A stretch of 34,700 nt of DNA from an uncultured Bacteroidales bacterium (lineage in GTDB: Bacteria; Bacteroidota; Bacteroidia; Bacteroidales; UBA932). Shown here piece by piece: positions 18,410-26,834 of this stretch. The notes under the pieces are model-generated. The model ran no database searches, was not told the DNA's origin, and was given only the letters and a program-made list of their open reading frames with translations. The DNA lies in assembly GCA_947307265.1 (NCBI GenBank), contig CAMZIP010000003.1, forward strand, positions 1-34,700, given 5' to 3'. Positions within the stretch are counted from its first letter, which is position 1. Every line of letters starts with the position of its first letter. The position numbers and the translations under genes are program-made.

Positions 18410-21400
18410 CTAACGTGCGTATGTGGTAGTGAAAATGGTACATTCTGTCGGACCGTAGCCGTTGTGCAATTGGTATGCGGTCGGCGGATTGAGGGGCAGA
18501 ATCTTTTCGCCGCCTACCGAGAGGTGGCGGAGCGAATGGTTGTCGCAGTTGATGGCAAACTGGCAACCCACCTGCGTCGTCATAAACGAATGGGTGACGC
18601 CCTCCTTGTCGAAGTATTTGTTGAGGTCGGGCAGGTTGAGGCGTATGTCGTCGCCGACGATTACCACTGCCGCGCCCGTCGTGAGGGCGGGGTACATATC
18701 CATCATACAGGCGTCGAAACCGTAACTTGCGTATGCGGCCACCTTGTCGCCGGCTTTCAGATCGTAGTAGCGGCGGTACCAGTTGCAGAACGCCACCAGA
18801 TTGCGGTGCTCCAACTGGCAGCCCTTGGGTTTGCCGGTTGAACCGGAAGTATAAAGCATTATGAACAGGTCCTCGGGCTTGATTTCGGCCTGTTTGGGCG
18901 CGGCTGTCTTGCCGTTTGCAGCAGCCTCAAGTTCCTTGGTCAGTAATACGGGGCCCTTATAGTCCGAGACCTTTTCCAGCAGCGCCTCTTCTGCAATCAG
19001 CAGTTTGGCATCTGCATCCTGCATCATAAAGTTCAGGCGCTCTGCAGGGTAACTCGGATCCAGCGGCTGGTAAGCGCAACCTGTCTTCAGTACGCCCAGC
19101 GAAGCCAGGACCATCCATTCGCTGCGGCCAATGAGGACGGAAACGACATTTTCCTTGCCCTCTTTGATCTTGGACTGGACGATGGCTGCGATGGCGTCCG
19201 TACGCTCGTCAACCTGGCGGTAGGTAAGCCGCACGTCGTGATATACGACGGCAAGATTGTCAGGAGTCTCTTTAACCTGTTTGCGGAAGAGCGATACGAT
19301 GGTCTGCGAAGCATCATATTCAACGGCTTCGGGGTTGAATCCGTCCAACAGCTTGATGCCGGCTTCGTCGGTCAGCAAAATGCTGCGCAGGGGAGCGTCC
19401 GTTCCTGCTGCCGCAAATGCGCTTACGGCGTTGCTTACGCTCTGCGCCAGGCTCTGCATAAGTGCCTCGCTGTACTGTCCGTTATCGTATTCGAGTGAAA
19501 CTCCGGGAGTTCCGCCCATATCCGTGATATAGAATGCAATCTTGAACTTAGGAACGTTGAGTTCCATCGTCTCGTCCGCAGAAACCGGTTTTCCGCCTAC
19601 ACGGTAGTCGCTCAGGACGCCGATCTGATATGCGAACATTATATCTGCCTTGATTCCGAAATCGGCGGCGATGCGTGCAAACGGATAATTTTCGTGTTCG
19701 AGAGTCTGCTCGAACGTTTCGGCGCTTTCGACAAGGAACTGGCCTATGCTCTGGTTCTTGATTTTCGCATTGAGCGCCAGCGTATTGACGAACATACCCA
19801 TCGTATTGGCGACCTTGAGGTTGCTGCGGCCGTTGGAAATGGTCGTGATGCAGATGTCGTCGTTGCCGGAGAATCTTGCGAGGCTGTAGAATACCGCACT
19901 CAGCAGGACTGCCGAAGGCTTGACACCCTGCGCCTTTGCGATGCGCTCGGCATCATCCCATTTGACGGGCGCCCATACGCGGCCGTTTTCGCCCTGCGGA
20001 CGGGGATTGGTAAGATCCGGAGCCAACTCCGTCACCTCTTCGACGTCGCCCAGGCGGTTCTTGAAGAATTCGGCAGCATCGGCGAATGCGGCACTCTGCT
20101 CGGCCTCTTTCTGCTCGATGACGAAACGCGAGTAGGAGCACATTTCCGGCTCGATCTCATTGCCGTTCATAATGGAGCAGATTTCCTGTATGAACAGGTC
20201 GTACGAATAGCCGTCGCATACCAGGTGATGTATGTCGCAATAGAGGTAGAGGGCCTTTTCGGTCTGTATGATGGCGTAACGGAAGAGCCTGTCCTTCGAC
20301 AGGTTGAACGGCGTTACGAATCCGTGACGGAACGAAAGCGCCTCCTCTTCGGTCATATTCTTGATATCGACTTCCACGGGTGTCTCGCGGTCTCCGATTG
20401 TCTGTACGATGCCGTTTTCTCCTGTCGAGAAACTGACGAACAGGGCGGGGTGGTTGGCCGTGGCCTTCTGTACGGCCGCCTTGAGTGCTTCGATATCGGT
20501 ATCGACGGGGAAAGTCAGGCAGACCGGCGTGTTGTACAGGGTCGAAGTAGGGTTCTTCATACACTCGAAGTAAACGCCTGTCTGGGAGTACGACAGCGGA
20601 ACTGGACGCTCGGCTTCATCATTCGTGAGAGAGCCGGCATTCTTCGTCTCGCCGCCTGCCTGTCCGGGGTTCTCCAGCATAGATGTAAGAATCTCGTTCT
20701 CGATGTCCTGGATGCTGCCGCCCTTGGAAAGGAGGCTCGTATCCACCTGCACTCCGTAGCGTTTATATATCTGAGTGGCAAGTTTGATAGCGAGGATAGA
20801 GGTAAGTCCTGCCATACGAAGGTCGGTGGTGAGACCGAATGCGTCAGTATTGACGACGCCTGACACCATTTCCTTCAGTTGCTGCTCCAGCACGTTAAGC
20901 GGAGCGGATGTTTCTTCTTCGGCTTCGATACCGCCTCCGATTACTGGCTCGGGAAGAGCACGTCGGTTGACTTTCTGGTTCTGGTTGAGAGGAATGGCAT
21001 CCAACTGCATCGTGGCGGCCGGTACCATATACGGCGGTTTCTGGTCCAGAATAAACTGGTTCAGGGCCTTGACGTCCACCTTTTCGTCGGATACCACGTA
21101 GGCGGCGATGAATTTGCCTCCTGTCGGATAGTCGAATGCCTGGACGGTGGCGTCCTTGATGCCGGGGAACTGGCGGATGACGCTTTCTACCTCCTTCAAT
21201 TCGATGCGGAAGCCGCGGATTTTGACCTGTCCGTCTTTTCGGCCCACGAATTCGATGTCTCCGTTTTCGCGGTACCGGACAATGTCACCTGTACGGTAAA
21301 TGCGCTTGCCGTTCCATTCTACGAAGGATGCTGCGGTCTTTTCGGGGAGATTGAGGTACCCGAGGCCGACCTGCGGCCCGGCAATGATCAATTCGCCGGC

Positions 21401-23572
21401 GCAGCCCCAGGGGACCTGCTTGCCGAAACGGTTGATGATATGCAGTTCGGCGGTGTCGTTAGGCTTGCCGATAGGGATATTCGGTTCATTCTTATCTACA
21501 TAATGGCTGCAGACGTATGCCGTTGTCTCGGTAGGACCGTATGCGTTGAGCAGGCGGTATGCAGGCGGATTGAGGCTCATCAGTTTCTCGCCGCCGGTAC
21601 CGAGCCATTTGAGGCAGGGGATGTCCGGATAGTTGAGCACCATCTGGGTTGCCATCTGAGTGGTCATAAAGCAGTGGGTGATACCTTCCTGCCGGATGTA
21701 GCGGTTGAGGCTTTCCAGGTCGAAACGGATGTCATCCTGTATGATGTAAATCGTAGCGCCGGCCCATACGCAAGCCCAGTAGTCGTGCTGATATGCATCA
21801 AATCCATATCCGGCGTAGGTTGCATAGCGCGATTCGGATGTCAGGCCGATGTGTCCGACGTGGAAACTCATCAGGGTGCGGAAGTTTTCTTCGGTGAGCA
21901 TCACGCCCTTCGGCTTGCCGGTGGTGCCGCTCGTATAGAGCATCACGAGCAGGTTCTTTTCCGTGCAGGCTGCTGCGTCCTGCTTCATAAATTCCAGTCG
22001 CTCTTCCGGATAACTTGCATCCAGCGGCAACTGGGTGAGGCCGGCCTTGGCGATGGCAAGCGGTGCGAGGGCCATTTTCTCGTCCCTCGGGACGGAAAAT
22101 CCGACCACGCGCTCTCCGCAGCGGACGGTATATGAAGGATCGATGGTATCGGTAAGGCGGTCAACCTCTGCAAATGTGAGACGCTTGTCTCCGGCGACTA
22201 CGAAGATGTCATTGGGACGCTCTGCGACGTGCTGCTTGAAACGTTCGACAAGTGTCTGTTTGGGAGTCGGTTTCAGTTCCGGATTAAAGGCGTTGAGTCC
22301 TTTTATCTGCTCGCTTGTAGCGTATTCCAACTGACTTACAGCCTCGGCCGAGACCATTGAATGCAGGATGGCATCGTAGCATTTTGCCAATTCAGCCATA
22401 AATTCTTCCGAAAAATCTGCGGTGCTGAATCCGAGTTTCAGGGAGTAAGCGCCGTCATTCTCGAACAGCTCGCCCGTCAGTTTCCAGCCGGGAATGGCCC
22501 GACGCAGGTCGTGGTGAGGCACGATGCTGTCCCCGAGACGGAGTCCCCTCTTGCTGCTAAGGAGAGAGCCTTGATATACGAACAGGACCTGGTTGTTGAG
22601 GCCAAGATCCTTTACGGCATCCTGATAATCATAATACTGCATTTCCTGGGTCTTGCTCATCTGTTCTGCAAGGACCTGGAAGATATCGCCCAGTGACGCT
22701 TCCGCGCCGACTTCGAGAAATACCGGCAGCGTGTGGACCATCATCGAGAACGTTTTTAGCGTGCGGCGGTCGCTGCGGCCGAAATATGCCGTGCACCAGG
22801 TCGCCTTGGTTTCGGCACCGTAAGTGGCAAGCAGCAGACCCCAGGCGGCCTGCATCAGAGTGCTCTTGCCGACGTTCCACTTGCGCAGTATGGCCTGTAT
22901 TTCTTCCTGTGTAACTGTCAGGGGATAGTCTTGATAAACAGTCTTGGCGGGCTTGCCCGAGAGTGTGGTTTCGGGAAGCGGCAGAGAATCGGTATCCGCT
23001 GCGTCGCAGAATGTCTTGCCGTACCATTCCTTTGCCTCCGTCATTTTGGCTTCGTCAGCCCTCAGTTCTTCCTCCATTTTCGCTACGGCTGCCCCGTCGA
23101 TGGTTTCACCGGCCGGACTGGCTCCGTTGAAGCAACGCTCAATATCGCGCAAAAGAACTGTCAGAGAAAAACCGTCGGAAATAATATGATGGAAGTCCAG
23201 ATAGAGCCACGCCTTTCCGTCGGGAGCCTGATAGACCTCGCAACGGTAAAGTCTGTCTGCGTGGATGTCCATAGTCTTGCCTAACTCCGGCAACACCTCG
23301 TCGATAGAGCCTACGTTGACAAGCGGCACTGCCTCTTCGATTGCAGGGAACGTCCCGCTTTCGGCTGCAGGAGCGCCGTTTTCGTCCTCGACGATGCGAG
23401 AAGCAACGTACGGATGGGCGCAAAGGGCATCATATACTGCCTTTCGCAGTTGCTGAATATCTGTGTCGGGCAGATCGAAGAGTACCGGATTCTGGAAATT
23501 ATTCTGTTCGTCCGGGTTGGACAAACTGTTGAAATATATGCCTTTCTGGCTGTTGGACAGAGGAGTTCTCAT
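18410..23572 (-). CDS. Non-ribosomal peptide synthetase, N-terminal part (C-A-T-C-A'), ended by premature TAG
   Basis: The 1720-residue product starts at 23572 (MRTPLSNSQKGIYF matches usual condensation-domain starts); an in-frame ATG at 23599 would add nine residues. Order, in residues: C1 about 1-430 with HHIISDG at 128-134; A1 about 440-880 with YTSGTTGKPKG near 546 and NAYGPTE near 676; carrier T1 with AGLTSI (Ser 925); C2 from about 990 with HHLVCDG at 1115-1121; A2 from about 1430 with YTSGSTGKPKG near 1574, cut after GYGPTE. Both condensation active sites are intact. A1 lacks about 41 residues present in A2 between its MKQDA and LYTSG motifs. Hand-aligned specificity residues are D-A-H-F-G-G-A-A-Y for A1 and D-A-M-F-S-G-G-I-F for A2; I cannot translate these into amino acids. 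A leading C domain suggests an acylated start unit. The carrier needs the PPTase encoded divergently next door. Confidence 0.9.
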   Translation of the reverse strand: MRTPLSNSQKGIYFNSLSNPDEQNNFQNPVLFDLPDTDIQQLRKAVYDALCAHPYVASRIVEDENGAPAAESGTFPAIEEAVPLVNVGSIDEVLPELGKTMDIHADRLYRCEVYQAPDGKAWLYLDFHHIISDGFSLTVLLRDIERCFNGASPAGETIDGAAVAKMEEELRADEAKMTEAKEWYGKTFCDAADTDSLPLPETTLSGKPAKTVYQDYPLTVTQEEIQAILRKWNVGKSTLMQAAWGLLLATYGAETKATWCTAYFGRSDRRTLKTFSMMVHTLPVFLEVGAEASLGDIFQVLAEQMSKTQEMQYYDYQDAVKDLGLNNQVLFVYQGSLLSSKRGLRLGDSIVPHHDLRRAIPGWKLTGELFENDGAYSLKLGFSTADFSEEFMAELAKCYDAILHSMVSAEAVSQLEYATSEQIKGLNAFNPELKPTPKQTLVERFKQHVAERPNDIFVVAGDKRLTFAEVDRLTDTIDPSYTVRCGERVVGFSVPRDEKMALAPLAIAKAGLTQLPLDASYPEERLEFMKQDAAACTEKNLLVMLYTSGTTGKPKGVMLTEENFRTLMSFHVGHIGLTSESRYATYAGYGFDAYQHDYWACVWAGATIYIIQDDIRFDLESLNRYIRQEGITHCFMTTQMATQMVLNYPDIPCLKWLGTGGEKLMSLNPPAYRLLNAYGPTETTAYVCSHYVDKNEPNIPIGKPNDTAELHIINRFGKQVPWGCAGELIIAGPQVGLGYLNLPEKTAASFVEWNGKRIYRTGDIVRYRENGDIEFVGRKDGQVKIRGFRIELKEVESVIRQFPGIKDATVQAFDYPTGGKFIAAYVVSDEKVDVKALNQFILDQKPPYMVPAATMQLDAIPLNQNQKVNRRALPEPVIGGGIEAEEETSAPLNVLEQQLKEMVSGVVNTDAFGLTTDLRMAGLTSILAIKLATQIYKRYGVQVDTSLLSKGGSIQDIENEILTSMLENPGQAGGETKNAGSLTNDEAERPVPLSYSQTGVYFECMKNPTSTLYNTPVCLTFPVDTDIEALKAAVQKATANHPALFVSFSTGENGIVQTIGDRETPVEVDIKNMTEEEALSFRHGFVTPFNLSKDRLFRYAIIQTEKALYLYCDIHHLVCDGYSYDLFIQEICSIMNGNEIEPEMCSYSRFVIEQKEAEQSAAFADAAEFFKNRLGDVEEVTELAPDLTNPRPQGENGRVWAPVKWDDAERIAKAQGVKPSAVLLSAVFYSLARFSGNDDICITTISNGRSNLKVANTMGMFVNTLALNAKIKNQSIGQFLVESAETFEQTLEHENYPFARIAADFGIKADIMFAYQIGVLSDYRVGGKPVSADETMELNVPKFKIAFYITDMGGTPGVSLEYDNGQYSEALMQSLAQSVSNAVSAFAAAGTDAPLRSILLTDEAGIKLLDGFNPEAVEYDASQTIVSLFRKQVKETPDNLAVVYHDVRLTYRQVDERTDAIAAIVQSKIKEGKENVVSVLIGRSEWMVLASLGVLKTGCAYQPLDPSYPAERLNFMMQDADAKLLIAEEALLEKVSDYKGPVLLTKELEAAANGKTAAPKQAEIKPEDLFIMLYTSGSTGKPKGCQLEHRNLVAFCNWYRRYYDLKAGDKVAAYASYGFDACMMDMYPALTTGAAVVIVGDDIRLNLPDLNKYFDKEGVTHSFMTTQVGCQFAINCDNHSLRHLSVGGEKILPLNPPTAYQLHNGYGPTECTIFTTTYAR

Positions 23573-23635
23573 ATATTTAGGTTTTTCTTTATAAACCATA
23601 AAAATAGAAAAAAAAGCGTTATCTGATGTTTTTCA

Positions 23636-23643
23636 TAAATTTG
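23636..23643 (+). promoter_or_regulatory. Possible -7 box before the PPTase gene
   Basis: TAAATTTG matches the Bacteroidota -7 consensus TAnnTTTG but ends only 4 nt before the ATG, so transcription from it would be nearly leaderless. No TTTG is found at the usual -33 distance. The 48-nt gap shared with the synthetase gene shows no matching box on the other strand. Confidence 0.25.
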
Positions 23644-23647
23644 CCGT

Positions 23648-24217
23648 ATGATTTACCTGGATACGCGCGTTGACGAGATGGACTTGGCCGCTGCTCTTGA
23701 GCAAGTTGGCGATTGGCGGCGCGAGGTGGCACTCCGTTATGTAAAAGATGACGACCGCCGTCTTTCGCTATCGGTCTATATGCTGCTTCAGAACGCCCTG
23801 GAACGCGAATATGGCATTACGGTCCAGCCTGAATTCGATTACGGGCCGCACGGCAAACCGTTCCTGCGCGACTATCCGCATATACATTTCAATCTGAGCC
23901 ACTGCCGCGGCGCTGCGTTGTGCGTGGTGGGCAATGCTCCGGTTGGCTGCGATATCGAGCGGGTAGAGGCAAAAGTGGATATGGAAGTTTGCAGGTATTG
24001 CTGCAATGAAAACGAGGTCGAGGCGATTCTGGGTTCAGACAATCCGCAACTTGCTTTCTTTACGCTCTGGACGCGCAAGGAAGCGTTTCTCAAATACACC
24101 GGCGAAGGCCTGACGAACAACCTTCCGGGCCTGCTTCTTACTCCCGAGGTACTCTCAGTCCGTTTCGAGACCTATACGGCCGAAGACGGCGCGCTGGTCT
24201 ATACCATTTGCCGGTAA
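23648..24217 (+). CDS. Sfp-type 4'-phosphopantetheinyl transferase
   Basis: The 189-residue enzyme transfers phosphopantetheine from CoA to the conserved Ser of carrier domains. Family motifs are visible: GPHGKPFL (about 75), FNLSHCRGAALCVV, the Mg-binding GCDIERVE (about 99), and WTRKEAFLKYTGEGL (about 141-155). The start MIYLDTRVDEMDL resembles the usual N-terminus of Bacteroidota members, which supports the ATG at 23648. It is divergent from the synthetase with 48 nt between them, the expected position for a dedicated activator of that pathway, though it could also serve fatty-acid ACP. It ends exactly where the convergent phosphatase gene ends, with no gap. Confidence 0.93.
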   Translation: MIYLDTRVDEMDLAAALEQVGDWRREVALRYVKDDDRRLSLSVYMLLQNALEREYGITVQPEFDYGPHGKPFLRDYPHIHFNLSHCRGAALCVVGNAPVGCDIERVEAKVDMEVCRYCCNENEVEAILGSDNPQLAFFTLWTRKEAFLKYTGEGLTNNLPGLLLTPEVLSVRFETYTAEDGALVYTICR

Positions 24218-24661
24218 TTATCCCAGCATTGCCTCGCAGGCGCAGAGAATGTCCTGAAAAGTAGTCTCGAAATCGCCTGTGTACCAGGGATCTGCCACGT
24301 CGCGGCCGGAGCCCGTATAGGACATCATCAGATGTATCTTCCCCTGAGGATCGGACGGGATAATGTTGCGTATCAGGCGTAAATTGGAAGCATCCATACA
24401 GATGATGCGGTCGAAGCGGTCATAATCTTCCGCGGTTACGCGCCGGGAGCATTTTCCCGGATCAAACCATACTCCGTGCTGTGTCAGGCATCGCTTTGCC
24501 GGCGGATAGATGGGATTGCCTATCTCTTCGTACGAAACGGCCGCCGACTCGATGTGATAGCTGTCCTCCAGCCCGCGGGCCTTGACCAGTGCCTTCATTA
24601 TAAACTCTGCCATCGGGCTGCGGCAGATATTGCCGTGGCAGACGAACAATATGCGTCTCAT
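24218..24661 (-). CDS. Low-molecular-weight protein tyrosine phosphatase
   Basis: The 147-residue product starts with the active-site loop near the N-terminus: VCHGNICRSPMAEF, with nucleophile Cys8 and Arg14 of C(X)5R. The general-acid loop DPWYTGDFETTF is near residue 122. The length is typical of the family. It dephosphorylates phosphotyrosine (or phosphoarginine) on proteins; in many bacteria such enzymes regulate polysaccharide export or stress responses, but the partner here is not visible. It is convergent with the PPTase gene, stop codon against stop codon, and divergent from dsbD. Confidence 0.93.
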   Translation of the reverse strand: MRRILFVCHGNICRSPMAEFIMKALVKARGLEDSYHIESAAVSYEEIGNPIYPPAKRCLTQHGVWFDPGKCSRRVTAEDYDRFDRIICMDASNLRLIRNIIPSDPQGKIHLMMSYTGSGRDVADPWYTGDFETTFQDILCACEAMLG

Positions 24662-24690
24662 TATTTGATCATATCCGTGTTATGACATTC

Positions 24691-24698
24691 CAAATTTA
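24691..24698 (-). promoter_or_regulatory. Candidate -7 box for the tyrosine phosphatase gene
   Basis: On the - strand this reads TAAATTTG, a match to TAnnTTTG, ending 29 nt before the ATG at 24661. Transcription would begin about 23 nt upstream of the start codon. No clear -33 TTTG is present at 19-21 nt. Confidence 0.45.
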
Positions 24699-24721
24699 CT
24701 CATTTTAAATGTTTTTATTGC

Positions 24722-24729
24722 TATCTTTG
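24722..24729 (+). promoter_or_regulatory. Candidate -7 box for dsbD
   Basis: TATCTTTG matches the Bacteroidota -7 consensus TAnnTTTG. It would place the transcript start near 24736, about 29 nt before the ATG at 24765. The -33 region (around 24698) has only AT-rich sequence, with no exact TTTG. Confidence 0.6.
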
Positions 24730-24764
24730 GCAGATTCTTAAACGCGAGAAAAGATACTTACTAT

Positions 24765-26762
24765 ATGAAGCGTGTAAAATTACTGATACTTACGTCGCTG
24801 CTGGCGGTGCCTGCATTGGCGCAGATGAGCCAGCCGGTGAGTTGGAAGGCCGAAGCCGTACAGATCGACGGCAATCTTTATGAAATCCGCGCTACCGGTA
24901 CCATCGCCGGCGACTGGCATATCTACGACCTGGAGGATTACGGCTCCAGCGGCCCTAACGGCACGGTTTTTACCGTCAGTGCGGGCGATAACGTCCGTCT
25001 GGAAGGCGACCCCTTCATCGCATCCGAAGTCAAACGCGGATTTGATGACATTTTCGGAATCGAAATCGGCACCTGCGGCAGTCCGGTCATACTCGTACAG
25101 AAGGTTGAACTGCTCAAAGGCAGCAAATGCACCGTGCCAGTAAATATCGAATGGCAGGCCTGCAACGACGAGAATTGCCTGCCTCCGGATGACAAGACCA
25201 TAAATGTCTCGCTTCCTGCAGGCGTCGGTCTCCCCGCAGATGCTGAAGCAACTGCGACCGCAACTCCGGCCCAGACCAGCGGCAAATCCATCTGGAGCCT
25301 TATTCTCGAGGCGATTGCCTGGGGTTTCGTGGCACTCCTGACGCCCTGCGTCTTCCCGATGATTCCGATGACGGTAAGTTTCTTCCTCAAGCAGAACCAG
25401 ACTGCCGAAGGCGAAGAGAAGAAAAAGGGGCGCGGACGTTATCTGGCCAGCATTTTCGGCCTCTCGATAGTCGCTCTTTATACACTGCCGATAGCCATAA
25501 TCATCCTGGTTACATACTTCGCAGGCGGTGCGACGGTGACAGCCGACATTTTTAACTGGCTGGCGACGCATTGGCTCCCGAATATCATTTTCTTCCTGAT
25601 ATTTATGGTCTTCGCTGCATCGTTCTTCGGTGCATTCGAGATCACCCTGCCTTCGTCGTGGCTCAACAAATCCGACGAAAAGTCCAACAAGGGCGGCCTG
25701 GCAGGCGTCTTTTTCGTGGCGCTGACGCTGGTGCTGGTGTCATTCTCGTGCACAGGTCCGATTGTAGGTTCGGTGCTTATCAAGAGCACGCAGGGCCAGT
25801 TCTGGGAGCCGATTATCACGATGCTGGCGTTCTCGGTTGCATTTGCACTGCCGTTCACTCTGCTCGCATTCGCACCGAGCCTGCTCGATAAACTGCCCAG
25901 GAGCGGCGGCTGGCTCAACAGCGTCAAGGTGGTGCTGGGCTTCATCGAGGTCGCCCTCGGCTTCAAGTTCCTCAGCGTGGCGGACCAGACCTATCACTGG
26001 GGCCTTCTGGACCGCGAGATTTATCTGGCCATCTGGATCGTGGTCTTCTCGTTGCTCGGACTCTACCTGCTTGGCAAGATCCGTTTCGCCAACGATTCCA
26101 AGGTCGAACACCTCAGCGTGACGCGTCTGGCGCTCTCCATAGCTGTATTCTCGTTCGTGGTATATATGATTCCCGGTATGTGGGGTGCGCCGCTCAAGGG
26201 ACTCTCAGGCTATCTGCCGCCAATCACGACACAGGATTTTGTGCTGGATCCGGCACAGCATTCGGTAACATATACGCCCGGAGTGCAGGATGATAATTCA
26301 GTTCCTGCCGACCGCAAATACGCTGACTTCCTGCATATGCCCTACGGCATTCCCGCATTCTATGACTACGAGGAAGCGCGTGCTTTCGCCATTAAGACAG
26401 GCAAACCGCTTTTCGTGGATTTTACCGGCCACGGCTGCGTCAACTGCCGCGAAATGGAAACCCGCGTCTGGAGCGATCCCCGTGCGCTAAAGATGATGAA
26501 AAACGACTATGTCATCTGCGCTCTTTTCGCGGACGACAAGAAAGTCGTGGATCCGCAGGACTGGGTTACGACGCCTGACGGCAAGGTTCTCAAGAGCCTC
26601 GGCAAGATCAATTCATATTTCGCACTGACACGTTACAATGTCAATGCGCAGCCTTATTATGCGATAATCGACCCGGTCACCGAGGAGCATAAAGTTCCTT
26701 CACGCGGTTACAATCTCGACGTGGACGGGTTCGTCGCATTCCTCGAAAAGGGACTCGAATAG
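24765..26762 (+). CDS. dsbD: Thiol:disulfide interchange protein DsbD
   Basis: The 665-residue membrane protein carries reducing power from cytoplasmic thioredoxin to the periplasm. It has a signal peptide (MKRVKLLILTSLLAVPALAQ) and an N-terminal periplasmic domain with the pair Cys133/Cys138 (ACNDENCLPP). A transmembrane core at about 178-475 has the two redox Cys in TPCVFPMIP (Cys195) and FSCTGPIVG (Cys329). The C-terminal thioredoxin-like domain carries GHGCVNCRE (Cys558, Cys561). All three redox pairs are present and the length is normal for Bacteroidota. The likely role is in cytochrome c maturation and disulfide repair of envelope proteins. It is transcribed alone, divergent from the tyrosine phosphatase and convergent with pbpC. 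Confidence 0.95.
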   Translation: MKRVKLLILTSLLAVPALAQMSQPVSWKAEAVQIDGNLYEIRATGTIAGDWHIYDLEDYGSSGPNGTVFTVSAGDNVRLEGDPFIASEVKRGFDDIFGIEIGTCGSPVILVQKVELLKGSKCTVPVNIEWQACNDENCLPPDDKTINVSLPAGVGLPADAEATATATPAQTSGKSIWSLILEAIAWGFVALLTPCVFPMIPMTVSFFLKQNQTAEGEEKKKGRGRYLASIFGLSIVALYTLPIAIIILVTYFAGGATVTADIFNWLATHWLPNIIFFLIFMVFAASFFGAFEITLPSSWLNKSDEKSNKGGLAGVFFVALTLVLVSFSCTGPIVGSVLIKSTQGQFWEPIITMLAFSVAFALPFTLLAFAPSLLDKLPRSGGWLNSVKVVLGFIEVALGFKFLSVADQTYHWGLLDREIYLAIWIVVFSLLGLYLLGKIRFANDSKVEHLSVTRLALSIAVFSFVVYMIPGMWGAPLKGLSGYLPPITTQDFVLDPAQHSVTYTPGVQDDNSVPADRKYADFLHMPYGIPAFYDYEEARAFAIKTGKPLFVDFTGHGCVNCREMETRVWSDPRALKMMKNDYVICALFADDKKVVDPQDWVTTPDGKVLKSLGKINSYFALTRYNVNAQPYYAIIDPVTEEHKVPSRGYNLDVDGFVAFLEKGLE

Positions 26763-26809
26763 CACGGGGACCAACCCGGATCGCCTGAACGGCCACTACG
26801 GTTATTAAA

Positions 26810-26833
26810 CGGGATTTGTCTGTGAAATTCCCG
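26810..26833. terminator. Weak hairpin between convergent dsbD and pbpC
   Basis: Arms CGGGATTT (26810-26817) and AAATTCCCG (26825-26833) pair with one bulged base and a 7-nt loop. It lies one base past the pbpC stop on the - strand. There is no long T-run on either side, so function as a terminator is uncertain. Confidence 0.35.
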
Positions 26834-26834
26834 C

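Noticed and set aside
18410-18412. Genome-wide TAG recoding as an explanation of the NRPS stop
   Set aside because: At least three other genes here (ending at 26762, 26835 and 34540) stop with TAG at the normal protein length.
17366-18841. A 491-residue + strand open frame across the NRPS and its TAG site, and others at 19694-20863 and 20879-22135
   Set aside because: They lie antisense to clear adenylation, condensation and carrier domains and show no domain of their own.
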